The position numbers and the translations under genes were made by a program. The notes below the pieces were generated by a model. That model saw only the letters and a program-made list of their open reading frames with translations. It was not told where the DNA came from and did not search any database. Positions 6,969 to 13,826 of a stretch of DNA of 64,000 nt are shown piece by piece. Numbering within the stretch: the stretch's first letter is position 1; each line of letters starts with the position of its first letter. Source of the DNA: Tautonia sociabilis (GTDB taxonomy: Bacteria > Planctomycetota > Planctomycetia > Isosphaerales > Isosphaeraceae); assembly GCF_003977685.1 (NCBI RefSeq), contig NZ_RYZH01000013.1:59933-123932 (forward strand), given 5' to 3'.

Positions 6969-7486
6969 GTAGTTCCTCCTGTCTGTGGTATGTAGTGTCG
7001 ATCTTCCAATTCTGTCGCAGCCGTCTAGGATTTCTTCTCCACATGGATGACGGATCACTTGTTCCAGATCGTCATGCGACTTTTCACTACTTATAGTTGA
7101 GGTGGCAGTCCCAGAGCGGCCGTCATCAGCGGGCGTTCGCAGCTGAAAGGGGACTTGGACCGCCCCTTCGTCGGTCTTCCACTCTTGCCCAGCGACGGCA
7201 GTTAAGTGCAGTCACTAGCGCCATTTGTATAGTTCCTGGCGTGTGCGTGCGAGCGGCCGTCTCGCCTACAAAGAGAGGGTGGTGCGATAGCAGCGGGGAA
7301 GACGGGGTGGATGGAACCGGCTCCCAGGGAATCTTGTTCTGGTTCGGCTATTAACCGTTCTGTCACCGGAGCGTGGCCCTCTCGACGCCCCGGGGGCCGC
7401 CCGCGCCGTCTGAGGGGGCGGTCCCGCTTCGCGGGACCAACACCCTCCAATCACATTCGACGGCCCCTGGACGGGTTTCCGATGAC
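6969..7486. other. Non-coding stretch between integrase and excisionase genes
   Basis: 518 bp without a convincing gene; open frames here are Arg/Ser-rich and lack ribosome sites. It holds TATAGT at 7092-7097 with a weak -35 (TCGTCA, 17-bp spacer) facing plus, the minus-strand leader of xis, and the hairpin at 7420-7438. It could carry a replication origin or a small RNA; nothing visible decides. Confidence 0.4.
7420..7438 (-). terminator. GC hairpin downstream of integrase gene
   Basis: GGTCCCGC, loop TTC, GCGGGACC, an 8-bp perfect stem starting 48 nt past the integrase stop. No T-run. Shares the CCCGCTTCGCGGG core with 5661-5681. Confidence 0.45.
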
Positions 7487-8722
7487 TCAGAGCGACACGC
7501 CTTTGACCAACGCCCACCGGATAGCGTCGTCGTGGGTTGATTGGTCGTATCTTTGGGTCATCGCCACCGAGGTATGCCCAGCCAACTTGCTGACCATGAC
7601 GAGCGGCACACCCGCCTTCAGCTGCTCGGTGATGAACGTGTGCCGGAGCACATGGTTGTAGTGGCCCATGTCTCTCTTCCACTTCCCGCTCTTGACCAAC
7701 GACTTCGCCAGGTAGTTCAGGCGGGAGTACACCCAGGCGGGGCCTTTCGGCTCCGGGAATACCCGTTCGGCATCCGGCCCCAGCTCGGCACGCCTCCGCT
7801 CCAAGATGGCCTGGACCTTGGCATTGACCAGGGTGGAGTACACTTTCTTGGATTTGGAGAACTCCACCGGGACCGTCAACCTGTCCACATTGATCCAGTC
7901 GAAGCGGAGGTGGACAGTGGAGTTGATGCGGAGTCCGGTGTTGAGCATGACGACCACGATGTCTTCGACCCACTGCGGAAGCCGGCAGGAAGGCCCCCGC
8001 TCGAATGGCCGGGCCTTGCGGTAGGCGATGGCCTCCATCAAGGCGGCAATCTCCTCGGAAGTCAGGCTCTCGGGCCGGGAGGTGATGTCGCTGCTGGGCA
8101 GGTCGTGGCAGACCGCCCGGATGGGGTTCTGGCCCTGGTATTGTTCGTAGCGGATCGCCTGTGACCAGCACTTGCCGAGCAGGGAGAGGTACGCCTTGAG
8201 CGTCTGGAGTGCGATCGTCTTGCCCCGCCGCTCGTAGTCGGCCAGCTCCCATTCGAGGTAGGCGTTGACCACCCCGGCCCGGACCTCATCCATGTGGCGG
8301 ATGCCGTTCCGCTCGCACCAGCCCGAGAACCTGTCGATCACCAGCCGGAGTTTTTCGAGCGACTTCGGCCGGAGCGTCTTGGCCTGTTGCCGGTAGTAGG
8401 ACTCCAATTTGTCGAGTAGGTCGATTCGGCGGGCCGGCGCTGCCCATGAGGGGAGCGGTCCCGCCTCATGGCCGGATGGTGGAGCCAGGAACTCCACCTT
8501 GGGGACGGTAGAGACGACATGATGCTCGTCTTGCCACCGATCGCCCATGTCGAGGATGTCGGGTGGGATGACGTTCGGATCGGCGTGATCCGGGCCGGGC
8601 TTGCCCAACTTGATCTTGCGATACCGGCCCGTCAGCGTCTTGATCTTGCGGGTGTAGTACCCGGTGGTGGAATCGTAGAAGGTCGTCGCCACGTTCGCTT
8701 CCCTTCGCTCATGGCAGTGCAT
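7487..8722 (-). CDS. int: Tyrosine recombinase (integrase)
   Basis: 411 residues. Catalyses insertion and excision at att sites. Residues about 95-205 form the SAM-like core-binding domain; residues about 218-410 the catalytic domain with all expected residues: R265 (NTGLRINS), a Lys in EFSKSKK (about 290-293), H357 and R360 (HVLRHTF), H383 (AGHTSV) and the nucleophile Y392 (TQRYDQ). Start ATG 8722 has AAGGAGGTG just upstream but only a few bases away; GTG at codon 11 is an alternative. The N-terminal 60 residues resemble an AP2-like arm-binding region loosely. It reads leftward from attR, about 110 bp away, the common arrangement. It looks intact and potentially active. Confidence 0.95.
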   Translation of the reverse strand: MHCHERREANVATTFYDSTTGYYTRKIKTLTGRYRKIKLGKPGPDHADPNVIPPDILDMGDRWQDEHHVVSTVPKVEFLAPPSGHEAGPLPSWAAPARRIDLLDKLESYYRQQAKTLRPKSLEKLRLVIDRFSGWCERNGIRHMDEVRAGVVNAYLEWELADYERRGKTIALQTLKAYLSLLGKCWSQAIRYEQYQGQNPIRAVCHDLPSSDITSRPESLTSEEIAALMEAIAYRKARPFERGPSCRLPQWVEDIVVVMLNTGLRINSTVHLRFDWINVDRLTVPVEFSKSKKVYSTLVNAKVQAILERRRAELGPDAERVFPEPKGPAWVYSRLNYLAKSLVKSGKWKRDMGHYNHVLRHTFITEQLKAGVPLVMVSKLAGHTSVAMTQRYDQSTHDDAIRWALVKGVSL

Positions 8723-8747
8723 GCACCTCCTTCGATCATCGTAGGAC

Positions 8748-8800
8748 TGATGCCGTGGGGCGGGTCACTCTCCCGCCAGTCAGCTGTCAGGACGGCATCA
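8748..8800. repeat. Nested inverted repeats between integrase start and attR
   Basis: TGATGCCGT (8748-8756) pairs with ACGGCATCA (8792-8800). Inside, GGCGGG (8759-8764) pairs with CCCGCC (8772-8777), and CAGCTG (8781-8786) is a palindrome. This lies in the integrase leader, 31 bp from attR. It could be arm-type integrase sites, an operator, or a single-strand origin structure. Confidence 0.5.
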
Positions 8801-8830
8801 TATCGAATTGTGAAAGCATTACAAGAGCGT

Positions 8831-8854
8831 GCTTCCAGTTCTCCAAGCGGTGAT
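8831..8854 (+). repeat. attR: remnant of the rpsI 3' end
   Basis: GCTTCCAGTTCTC then CAAGCGGTGAT, 22/24 identical to attL at 4164. Read in the rpsI register it encodes FQFSKR and a stop, with codons TCC and CGG that fit the GC-rich host better than TCG and CGA in attL. So this half is probably the original host 3' end. Confidence 0.85.
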
Positions 8855-8887
8855 TCGCCTTCCCGGAATCCCCCCGGCCTTCGTACT

Positions 8888-8933
8888 CGAAGCGGCCCCG
8901 ACTCGCCCTTGCCGGCGAGCCGGGGTCGCTTCG
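8888..8933 (+). terminator. Displaced host rpsI terminator / convergent terminator
   Basis: Arms 8888-8907 and 8914-8933 pair over 20 bp with one G-U and one mismatch; loop CTTGCC; TTGTTC follows. It begins 34 nt after the stop codon inside attR, nearly the spacing (36 nt) of the element terminator after rpsI. It also lies just past the stop of the minus-strand channel gene at 8938. Confidence 0.7.
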
Positions 8934-8937
8934 TTGT

Positions 8938-10008
8938 TCAGGAGGCCTCGGGATCTTCCCGCATGCTCGGGGAGAAGGTGATCCGGAACTGGTCGAGCTG
9001 CTCGCGACGGCCGAGCAGGATGATGCTGTCGCCGGCCCGGAGGGGCTGATCGCTGGAGGGGGGGAATTCGACCGGCCCGGCGGCCCGCTTGATGGCGATG
9101 ACCATCACCCCGGTGCGTCGGCCGATGTCGGCCAGCCGGAGGCTCTGGCCGTCGAGCCCCTCGCCGGGGCGGATGGGGATCTCCTGGATCTCGAGGTCGA
9201 GCTCCGATTGCTTGGTCACCAGCTCGACAAACTCGACCGTGTTCGGGCTGCGCAGGAGCGAGGCGATCCGTCGGGCGCCGATGGCCGCGGTGAGAACGAC
9301 ATGGTTGGCGCCGGCCTGTCGGAGCTTCTTCTGGGAGGTGGGCAGCTCGGCCCGGGCGATGATCGTCACGTTCGGGGCGAGTTGCCGGGCGGTGAGCGTG
9401 ATGAAGACGCTGTCGGCGTCGGACGAGACGGCCGTGACCAGCGCCCGGGCGCGGTCGAGGCCGGCCTCGATCAGCACCGCCTCGTCGGTGGCGTCTCCGA
9501 TGACGAAGAGGTAGCCCCGCCGTTCAATCTCGGCGACCAGCGCCGGTTCTTGCTCGATCACCACGAACGCGCGGCCGGCCCCGGCCAGCTCCTCGGCGAT
9601 GAGCAACCCCATGCGACCGAACCCGACGATGATGACGTGGTCCTTCTGGGTCACGAGCCGGCGCCTCAGGTTCTGATGCCCCAGGATGCGCTGGATCTCC
9701 CCCTCCGTGAACAAAGAGAGGAAGGCGCCCACGACGTAGGCGACCGCCACGGTGCCCAGGCCGATGACGATCATCGTGTGCAGGCGGACGGCCTGGGTGG
9801 TGAGCGGGCGGACCTCGGTGAAGCCGACGGTCGAGATGGTGATTGTCACCATGTAGAGGGCGTCGGACCAGGTCCAGCCCATCGAGACGTAGCCGAGCGT
9901 TCCCCAGATGACGACGAAGACCAGGCCGAGGGCGCCGAAGGCCAGGCGTCGGAATGGGGTCCGCCTCCAGAAGGCCAGGAGGTTGTCCCGAATGCCGCCG
10001 ATCTCCAT
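8938..10008 (-). CDS. Potassium channel with RCK (TrkA-N/TrkA-C) domains
   Basis: 356 residues. A two-helix pore unit: TM1 about 20-40, pore loop with selectivity-filter segment TISTVGFTEV (T60 V61 G62 F63), TM2 about 75-98. Then a Rossmann TrkA-N domain (HVIIVGFGRMG at 124-134, GDATDEAVL near 172) and a TrkA-C domain near 270-345. Such channels pass K+ across the inner membrane, gated by ligand binding to RCK domains. The filter has Phe in place of the usual Tyr and no Asp after it. It is co-directional with the ABC permease upstream, 30 bp apart, so may share its transcript. Confidence 0.93.
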   Translation of the reverse strand: MEIGGIRDNLLAFWRRTPFRRLAFGALGLVFVVIWGTLGYVSMGWTWSDALYMVTITISTVGFTEVRPLTTQAVRLHTMIVIGLGTVAVAYVVGAFLSLFTEGEIQRILGHQNLRRRLVTQKDHVIIVGFGRMGLLIAEELAGAGRAFVVIEQEPALVAEIERRGYLFVIGDATDEAVLIEAGLDRARALVTAVSSDADSVFITLTARQLAPNVTIIARAELPTSQKKLRQAGANHVVLTAAIGARRIASLLRSPNTVEFVELVTKQSELDLEIQEIPIRPGEGLDGQSLRLADIGRRTGVMVIAIKRAAGPVEFPPSSDQPLRAGDSIILLGRREQLDQFRITFSPSMREDPEAS

Positions 10009-10038
10009 GGTCGGGCCCGCCTCGCCTCCCGGTTCCGC

Positions 10039-11571
10039 TCAGTGTTTGAGGCGGAACCGCTGGTTGAAGCCGACGGCCAGGACCACGACCACGCCCAGGA
10101 CGAGCCCCTCGATCTGGCTCGGATCGATCCCCTCGACCACCAGGCCGGTGCCGTTGATGACGATCTGGATCAGGATCAGGCCGAGCACCGTCCCCCGGAT
10201 CGAGCCGACCCCTCCCGAGAGGCTGCACCCGCCGACGACGGCGGCGGTGATCGCCGAGAGTTCGTAGGCGAAGCCCATGGTCGGGGTCGCCGAGCCGCTT
10301 CGGCCGAAGAAGAGGATTCCGCCCAGGGCCGCCAGCAGGCCGGAGACGGCGTAGGCGACCGTCTTGAGCCGACGCGTGGGCAGACCGCTCAGGCGGGCCG
10401 CGGACTCGTTCCCCCCGAGGGCGTAGAGGTGCCGGCCCAGGACCGTTGTGCCCATCATCAGGCTGAGCAGGACAGCGACGGCCAGGAACAACGGGATGGT
10501 GATCCAGTACTGCCGGCCCAGGTCGCGGAAGGTCGGGTCGGAAACGGTGATGCTGCGGTTGTTGCTGAGGATGATCGCCAGGCTGCGCAGGCCGGCGAGC
10601 GTGGCCAAGGTGGCGATAAACGGCGGCAGCCGGAAGGCGTTGATGAGGAAGGCGTGGCCGGCCCCGATCGCCAGGCCGAGCAGGAGCGACAGCGAAACCG
10701 CCGCGACGATGATCCCGAGGGGGACCTCGCGAGCGGTGCTCTCTCCCGAGCTGACCCCCCAGACCACCGCCGCGGCCACCAGGACCGCCAGCACCACGGC
10801 CGCCTTCCGGAACTGGAGCACCAGGCCCACCAGCAGCCCGAGGGCCGAGCTGGAGACGACCAGCGCAACGGTGGCGATCCTCCCGTTGCCCCCGGTCCCC
10901 CAGCCGGCGAGCGAGCCGGCGGCCAGTCCCCAGACCAGGGCGGCGGCCATCGCCCCGGCGCGATCGTCGGCTCCTCGACGCAGCCCGAAGACGAGGCCGA
11001 TCAGCACCAGCGCCTCGACGGCCGCGACCACCCAGGAGCCGGCGTCCATCGGGCCGCCAGCCAGGCCGACACCGGCGGCCACCAGCGCCGCCGGGATCGA
11101 GCCGAGGACCAACCCCCGGGCCCAGGGCCCGCCGAGCAGGTTCAAGCCGTTCCAGGAGATCAGCGCGACCGCCGCCGCCACGAGCATTCCGGTGGCCCAG
11201 GGGCCGGCCTGGCCAACCCCGGGGAGCCACGAGGTCATCAGCTTGGCCGAGACGACGGCCGAGAGGGCGACCATCGAGCCGATCGAGAGGTCGATGCCGC
11301 CGGCGATGATGACCACGGCCACCCCCACCGAGAGGACGCCGAAGAGCGCCATCAGGTGGGCGAGGCTCCGGATGTTGTATTCGGAGAAGAACGGCCGGGA
11401 GGCGCCGGGGTCGAAGATCGCGCTGGGGCCGGGGGCGACCGCGTAGATCAGCCCGAGCACGGCGACGATCGCCACGGCCAAGCCCAGCTCCGACCCTCCC
11501 CACCGGAACCCAGGTCTCGGGGAGCCCGGGGGCGGGCCGGGCGGGGGAGACGGCTTCGCGTCGTCGCTCAT
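10039..11571 (-). CDS. Sugar-type ABC transporter permease (BPD_transp_2 family)
   Basis: 510 residues. Inner-membrane permease like RbsC/XylH. Family hallmarks: GVLSVGVAVVIIAGGIDLSIGSM near residue 85, HAFLINAFRLPPFIATLATL in the middle, and GRHLYALGGNESAARLSGL, the loop that contacts the ATPase. RbsC is about 320 residues; the extra length is a hydrophobic insertion of about 130-150 residues (roughly 120-270) between the first and second conserved blocks, plus a Pro-rich N-terminus. Start overlaps the stop of the binding-protein gene by four bases (ATGA), so translation is coupled. No ABC ATPase gene is in the window. Confidence 0.9.
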   Translation of the reverse strand: MSDDAKPSPPPGPPPGSPRPGFRWGGSELGLAVAIVAVLGLIYAVAPGPSAIFDPGASRPFFSEYNIRSLAHLMALFGVLSVGVAVVIIAGGIDLSIGSMVALSAVVSAKLMTSWLPGVGQAGPWATGMLVAAAVALISWNGLNLLGGPWARGLVLGSIPAALVAAGVGLAGGPMDAGSWVVAAVEALVLIGLVFGLRRGADDRAGAMAAALVWGLAAGSLAGWGTGGNGRIATVALVVSSSALGLLVGLVLQFRKAAVVLAVLVAAAVVWGVSSGESTAREVPLGIIVAAVSLSLLLGLAIGAGHAFLINAFRLPPFIATLATLAGLRSLAIILSNNRSITVSDPTFRDLGRQYWITIPLFLAVAVLLSLMMGTTVLGRHLYALGGNESAARLSGLPTRRLKTVAYAVSGLLAALGGILFFGRSGSATPTMGFAYELSAITAAVVGGCSLSGGVGSIRGTVLGLILIQIVINGTGLVVEGIDPSQIEGLVLGVVVVLAVGFNQRFRLKH

Positions 11572-12653
11572 GACGATTGCAGACCCTTGCTCTCCAGCCA
11601 GGAATTCATCTCATCGATCGTCAGGACCTCCTGGCCGGACTCCCGGAGCGCGGCGGCCGGGGAATCGGCCGAGGGGATGATGACCCGAACGCCGGTCTCT
11701 CGGATCTCGCCGTCGGGCAGGATCTCGGCGACGGTCTGCTCATCCCCGGCGATCAGGGCGGTGAGCAACTGGACGCCAAGGCGGCCCATCTCGTAGGGGT
11801 TCTGGCAGACGCTGGCGTCGATGTTCCCCTCGGCGAGGTGGGGGCGGGCGGCCTCGTCGAGGTCGAAGGTGACGACGGTGACGCGGTCGCGGACCTGGGG
11901 AGAATTGGCCACCTCCTCGGCGATGGCGGTCGCGTTATAGGACCAGAGGCCGACGAGGGCGTCGAGGTCGGGGGTCTTCGACAGGGCGGCCTGGACGTTC
12001 TGGCGGGCCTTGGCGTGGTCGGTGCCGTCCTCCCAGGTCTGGGTCTTCTGGAAGGCGTCGCCGGCCCCCAGGAAGAAGCCTTCCTCGCGCGCCCGGGCGT
12101 TCGCCGCGGACGCGGTGCCGACGAACAGGGCGGTCTTCCCCCCTTCGGGCCGAAGCAGGGCGATCGCCTTGCCGGCGACCCGTCCGGCGTCGAAGTTGTT
12201 GGTGCCGATGTAGGCGCGGCGGGCGTCGGCAGAGTCGGGGGAGACGTCGGAATCAATCGTGATGACGACCTTGCCCGCCTGCTGGAGCTCCTTCATCGCG
12301 TCGATGACGCCGGGGGAGTCGGCCTCGATGACCGAGATGGCGACTCCCTGGACGTCGGGCATGCTCAGGATCTCCCGGAGGATGTTGATCTGGCCCTGGG
12401 CCTGCTCGTCGTTGCGACGCAGGGTGACCTCGGCGCCGAACTCCTCTCCGCCGTCCTGCATACCCTTCTCGACGGCGCTCCACCAGTCGGAATTGCTGTT
12501 GGAGACGAACACAAGCTTCGGCCCGCCAGGTCCGGGAGGCTGCGTGTCGCCAACGCCACCTCCTCCGGTGTTCGAGCCGCCGCAGCCCATCCCGATCGCC
12601 CCGAGGGCGGCGAACGCCGCCCAGGCGAAGCATCGTCGCCGGATGCCGATCAC
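11568..12653 (-). CDS. Sugar-binding lipoprotein of ABC transporter
   Basis: 361 residues. A signal peptide ends in a lipobox-like AIGMGC (C24), followed by a Gly-rich linker and a type I periplasmic binding fold (Peripla_BP_4, RbsB-like): KLVFVSNSNSDWWSAVEKGM, ITIDSDVSPDSADARRAYIGTNN, GLWSYNATAIAEEV. In such proteins the binding cleft closes on a sugar and delivers it to the permease. It is first in the run with the permease and channel; the substrate cannot be told from sequence. Confidence 0.92.
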   Translation of the reverse strand: MIGIRRRCFAWAAFAALGAIGMGCGGSNTGGGGVGDTQPPGPGGPKLVFVSNSNSDWWSAVEKGMQDGGEEFGAEVTLRRNDEQAQGQINILREILSMPDVQGVAISVIEADSPGVIDAMKELQQAGKVVITIDSDVSPDSADARRAYIGTNNFDAGRVAGKAIALLRPEGGKTALFVGTASAANARAREEGFFLGAGDAFQKTQTWEDGTDHAKARQNVQAALSKTPDLDALVGLWSYNATAIAEEVANSPQVRDRVTVVTFDLDEAARPHLAEGNIDASVCQNPYEMGRLGVQLLTALIAGDEQTVAEILPDGEIRETGVRVIIPSADSPAAALRESGQEVLTIDEMNSWLESKGLQSS

Positions 12654-12875
12654 GATCTCTCTCCCCCTAGGGAACGGAGCGGGGCGTACGCCGACCCTCC
12701 GGGCGCCCCCGCGACCGCCCCATCTTAGCCGCCTCGGGAAACGGGTGAAACGTCCCGGCGGGGGTCGGCCTTGAAATCGGCCAGGGTACGGACGATCATC
12801 GTTTCTTCCTGCCGGAAACGACGATGCCGCGACGAACCGCCGCGGAGACGGGAGATTGTAAGGGGGCCGGGCTCC

Positions 12876-13775
12876 ATGCGCTGGAGGGATCGGGTCTACG
12901 GGGACGCTCGCATCGACGACCCCGACCTGTTAGGCCTCATCGACTGCCCGACCTTCCGGAGGCTCCGCGGGATCCGCCAGGCCGGGCCGTCGGCCCTGGC
13001 CTTCCCGTTCAAGGCGGTGACGCGGTTCGAGCACAGCCTGGGCGTCTTCCTGCTGCTGCGACGCCTGGGCGCCGACCGCCGAGAGCAGGTGGCCGGGCTG
13101 CTGCACGACCTCTCGCACACGGCCTTCTCGCACGCGGTCGACTTCCTGTACGCCTCCGACGAGCAGAATCACCACGAGTCGATCAAGGCGGTCTTCCTCG
13201 AGCGGCCCGACATCGTCGCCGCGCTGGCCCGGCTCGGCTTCGAGCCGGGTGAGTTCGCCGACGACTCGGTCTATCCGCTGCTGGAACGCCCCCTGCCCTG
13301 GCTCTGCGCGGATCGACTCGACTATTTCTTCCGGGACAGCCTCGCCTGCGGCGTCTCGACCCCGGCGATCGTCTCCCGGCTGCTGCCGAGGCTCGGCGTG
13401 GTCGACCGAACCATCGTCTTCACTCAGGCCGACGCCGCCCGAGAGGCGACCGAGCTCTTCGCCGTGATGAACCGGGAATGGTGGGCCAGCCCGACCGAGG
13501 CGTACATCTACAACGAGTTCGCCACCGTCCTGCGCACCGCGTTCGATCGGGGAGTCCTCGTCGAGGAGGACCTGATGGCCGACGACGCTCACGTCCTCGC
13601 CCGGCTCCGGGATTCCGGGGACGCGATGATCCTCGACGCCCTCTCCCGCATCGAGCACTTCGACCCGGATCGGGTGAACGGCTACGTTCCCCGGGTCGTT
13701 CCGAAGGTTCGGTGGCTCGACCCTCCGGTGAAGGTCGGCGACTCGTTCGTTCCCCTCTCGAAGCTGGAGGCGTGA
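12876..13775 (+). CDS. HD-domain phosphohydrolase
   Basis: 299 residues. Metal-dependent HD fold related to dGTPases and SAMHD1: RFEHSLGV (H53), LLHDLSHTAFSHAVD with the HD pair at H77-D78, NHHE near 98-101 and ADRLDY near 148. Substrate could be a nucleotide; not determinable here. Start ATG 12876 follows AGGGGG; an upstream in-frame ATG at 12771 would add 35 Arg-rich residues and is unlikely. Divergent from the binding-protein gene and convergent with alaS. Confidence 0.9.
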   Translation: MRWRDRVYGDARIDDPDLLGLIDCPTFRRLRGIRQAGPSALAFPFKAVTRFEHSLGVFLLLRRLGADRREQVAGLLHDLSHTAFSHAVDFLYASDEQNHHESIKAVFLERPDIVAALARLGFEPGEFADDSVYPLLERPLPWLCADRLDYFFRDSLACGVSTPAIVSRLLPRLGVVDRTIVFTQADAAREATELFAVMNREWWASPTEAYIYNEFATVLRTAFDRGVLVEEDLMADDAHVLARLRDSGDAMILDALSRIEHFDPDRVNGYVPRVVPKVRWLDPPVKVGDSFVPLSKLEA

Positions 13776-13791
13776 GCGCCCCTTCAGGGAA

Positions 13792-13809
13792 CCGCGGCGC
13801 CCCCCGCGG
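13792..13809. terminator. Possible convergent terminator hairpin
   Basis: CCGCGG pairs with CCGCGG across a 6-base loop between the HD gene (+) and alaS (-). Short, no T-run. Confidence 0.3.
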
Positions 13810-13826
13810 CCGGAGGGAGGGAGGGA

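Larger units (their letters stand above)
4164..8854. mobile_element. Integrative element inserted in rpsI (about 4.67 kb)
   Basis: Bounded by 24-bp direct repeats 4667 bp apart, one being the 3' end of rpsI. Inside are a complete tyrosine integrase reading away from the right end, an excisionase-type HTH protein, an HUH replication protein, a winged-helix protein, and three small unknown genes. Base composition is visibly lower in GC than the flanks, especially 4260-5200 and 8740-8830. No relaxase, coupling protein, conjugation gene, Zot-like ATPase or capsid gene is seen. It resembles a small integrative replicon or satellite that may need a helper for transfer. The class is my inference; integrase plus att repeats are directly visible. 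Confidence 0.85.

Noticed and set aside
7097..7661. Plus-strand frames in and beside the integrase gene
   Set aside because: No ribosome sites, Ser/Arg-rich translations, and partly antisense to the integrase.
4187..8830. tRNA gene as the element's integration target
   Set aside because: No cloverleaf-like sequence was seen at either end; the repeat is the end of rpsI.
4259..8830. Filamentous phage (inovirus) identity for the element
   Set aside because: HUH Rep and small membrane protein fit, but no Zot-type ATPase or coat-protein-like gene is present.
9208..11796. 862-codon open frame on plus
   Set aside because: Antisense to the K+ channel and ABC permease; low-complexity translation without domains.
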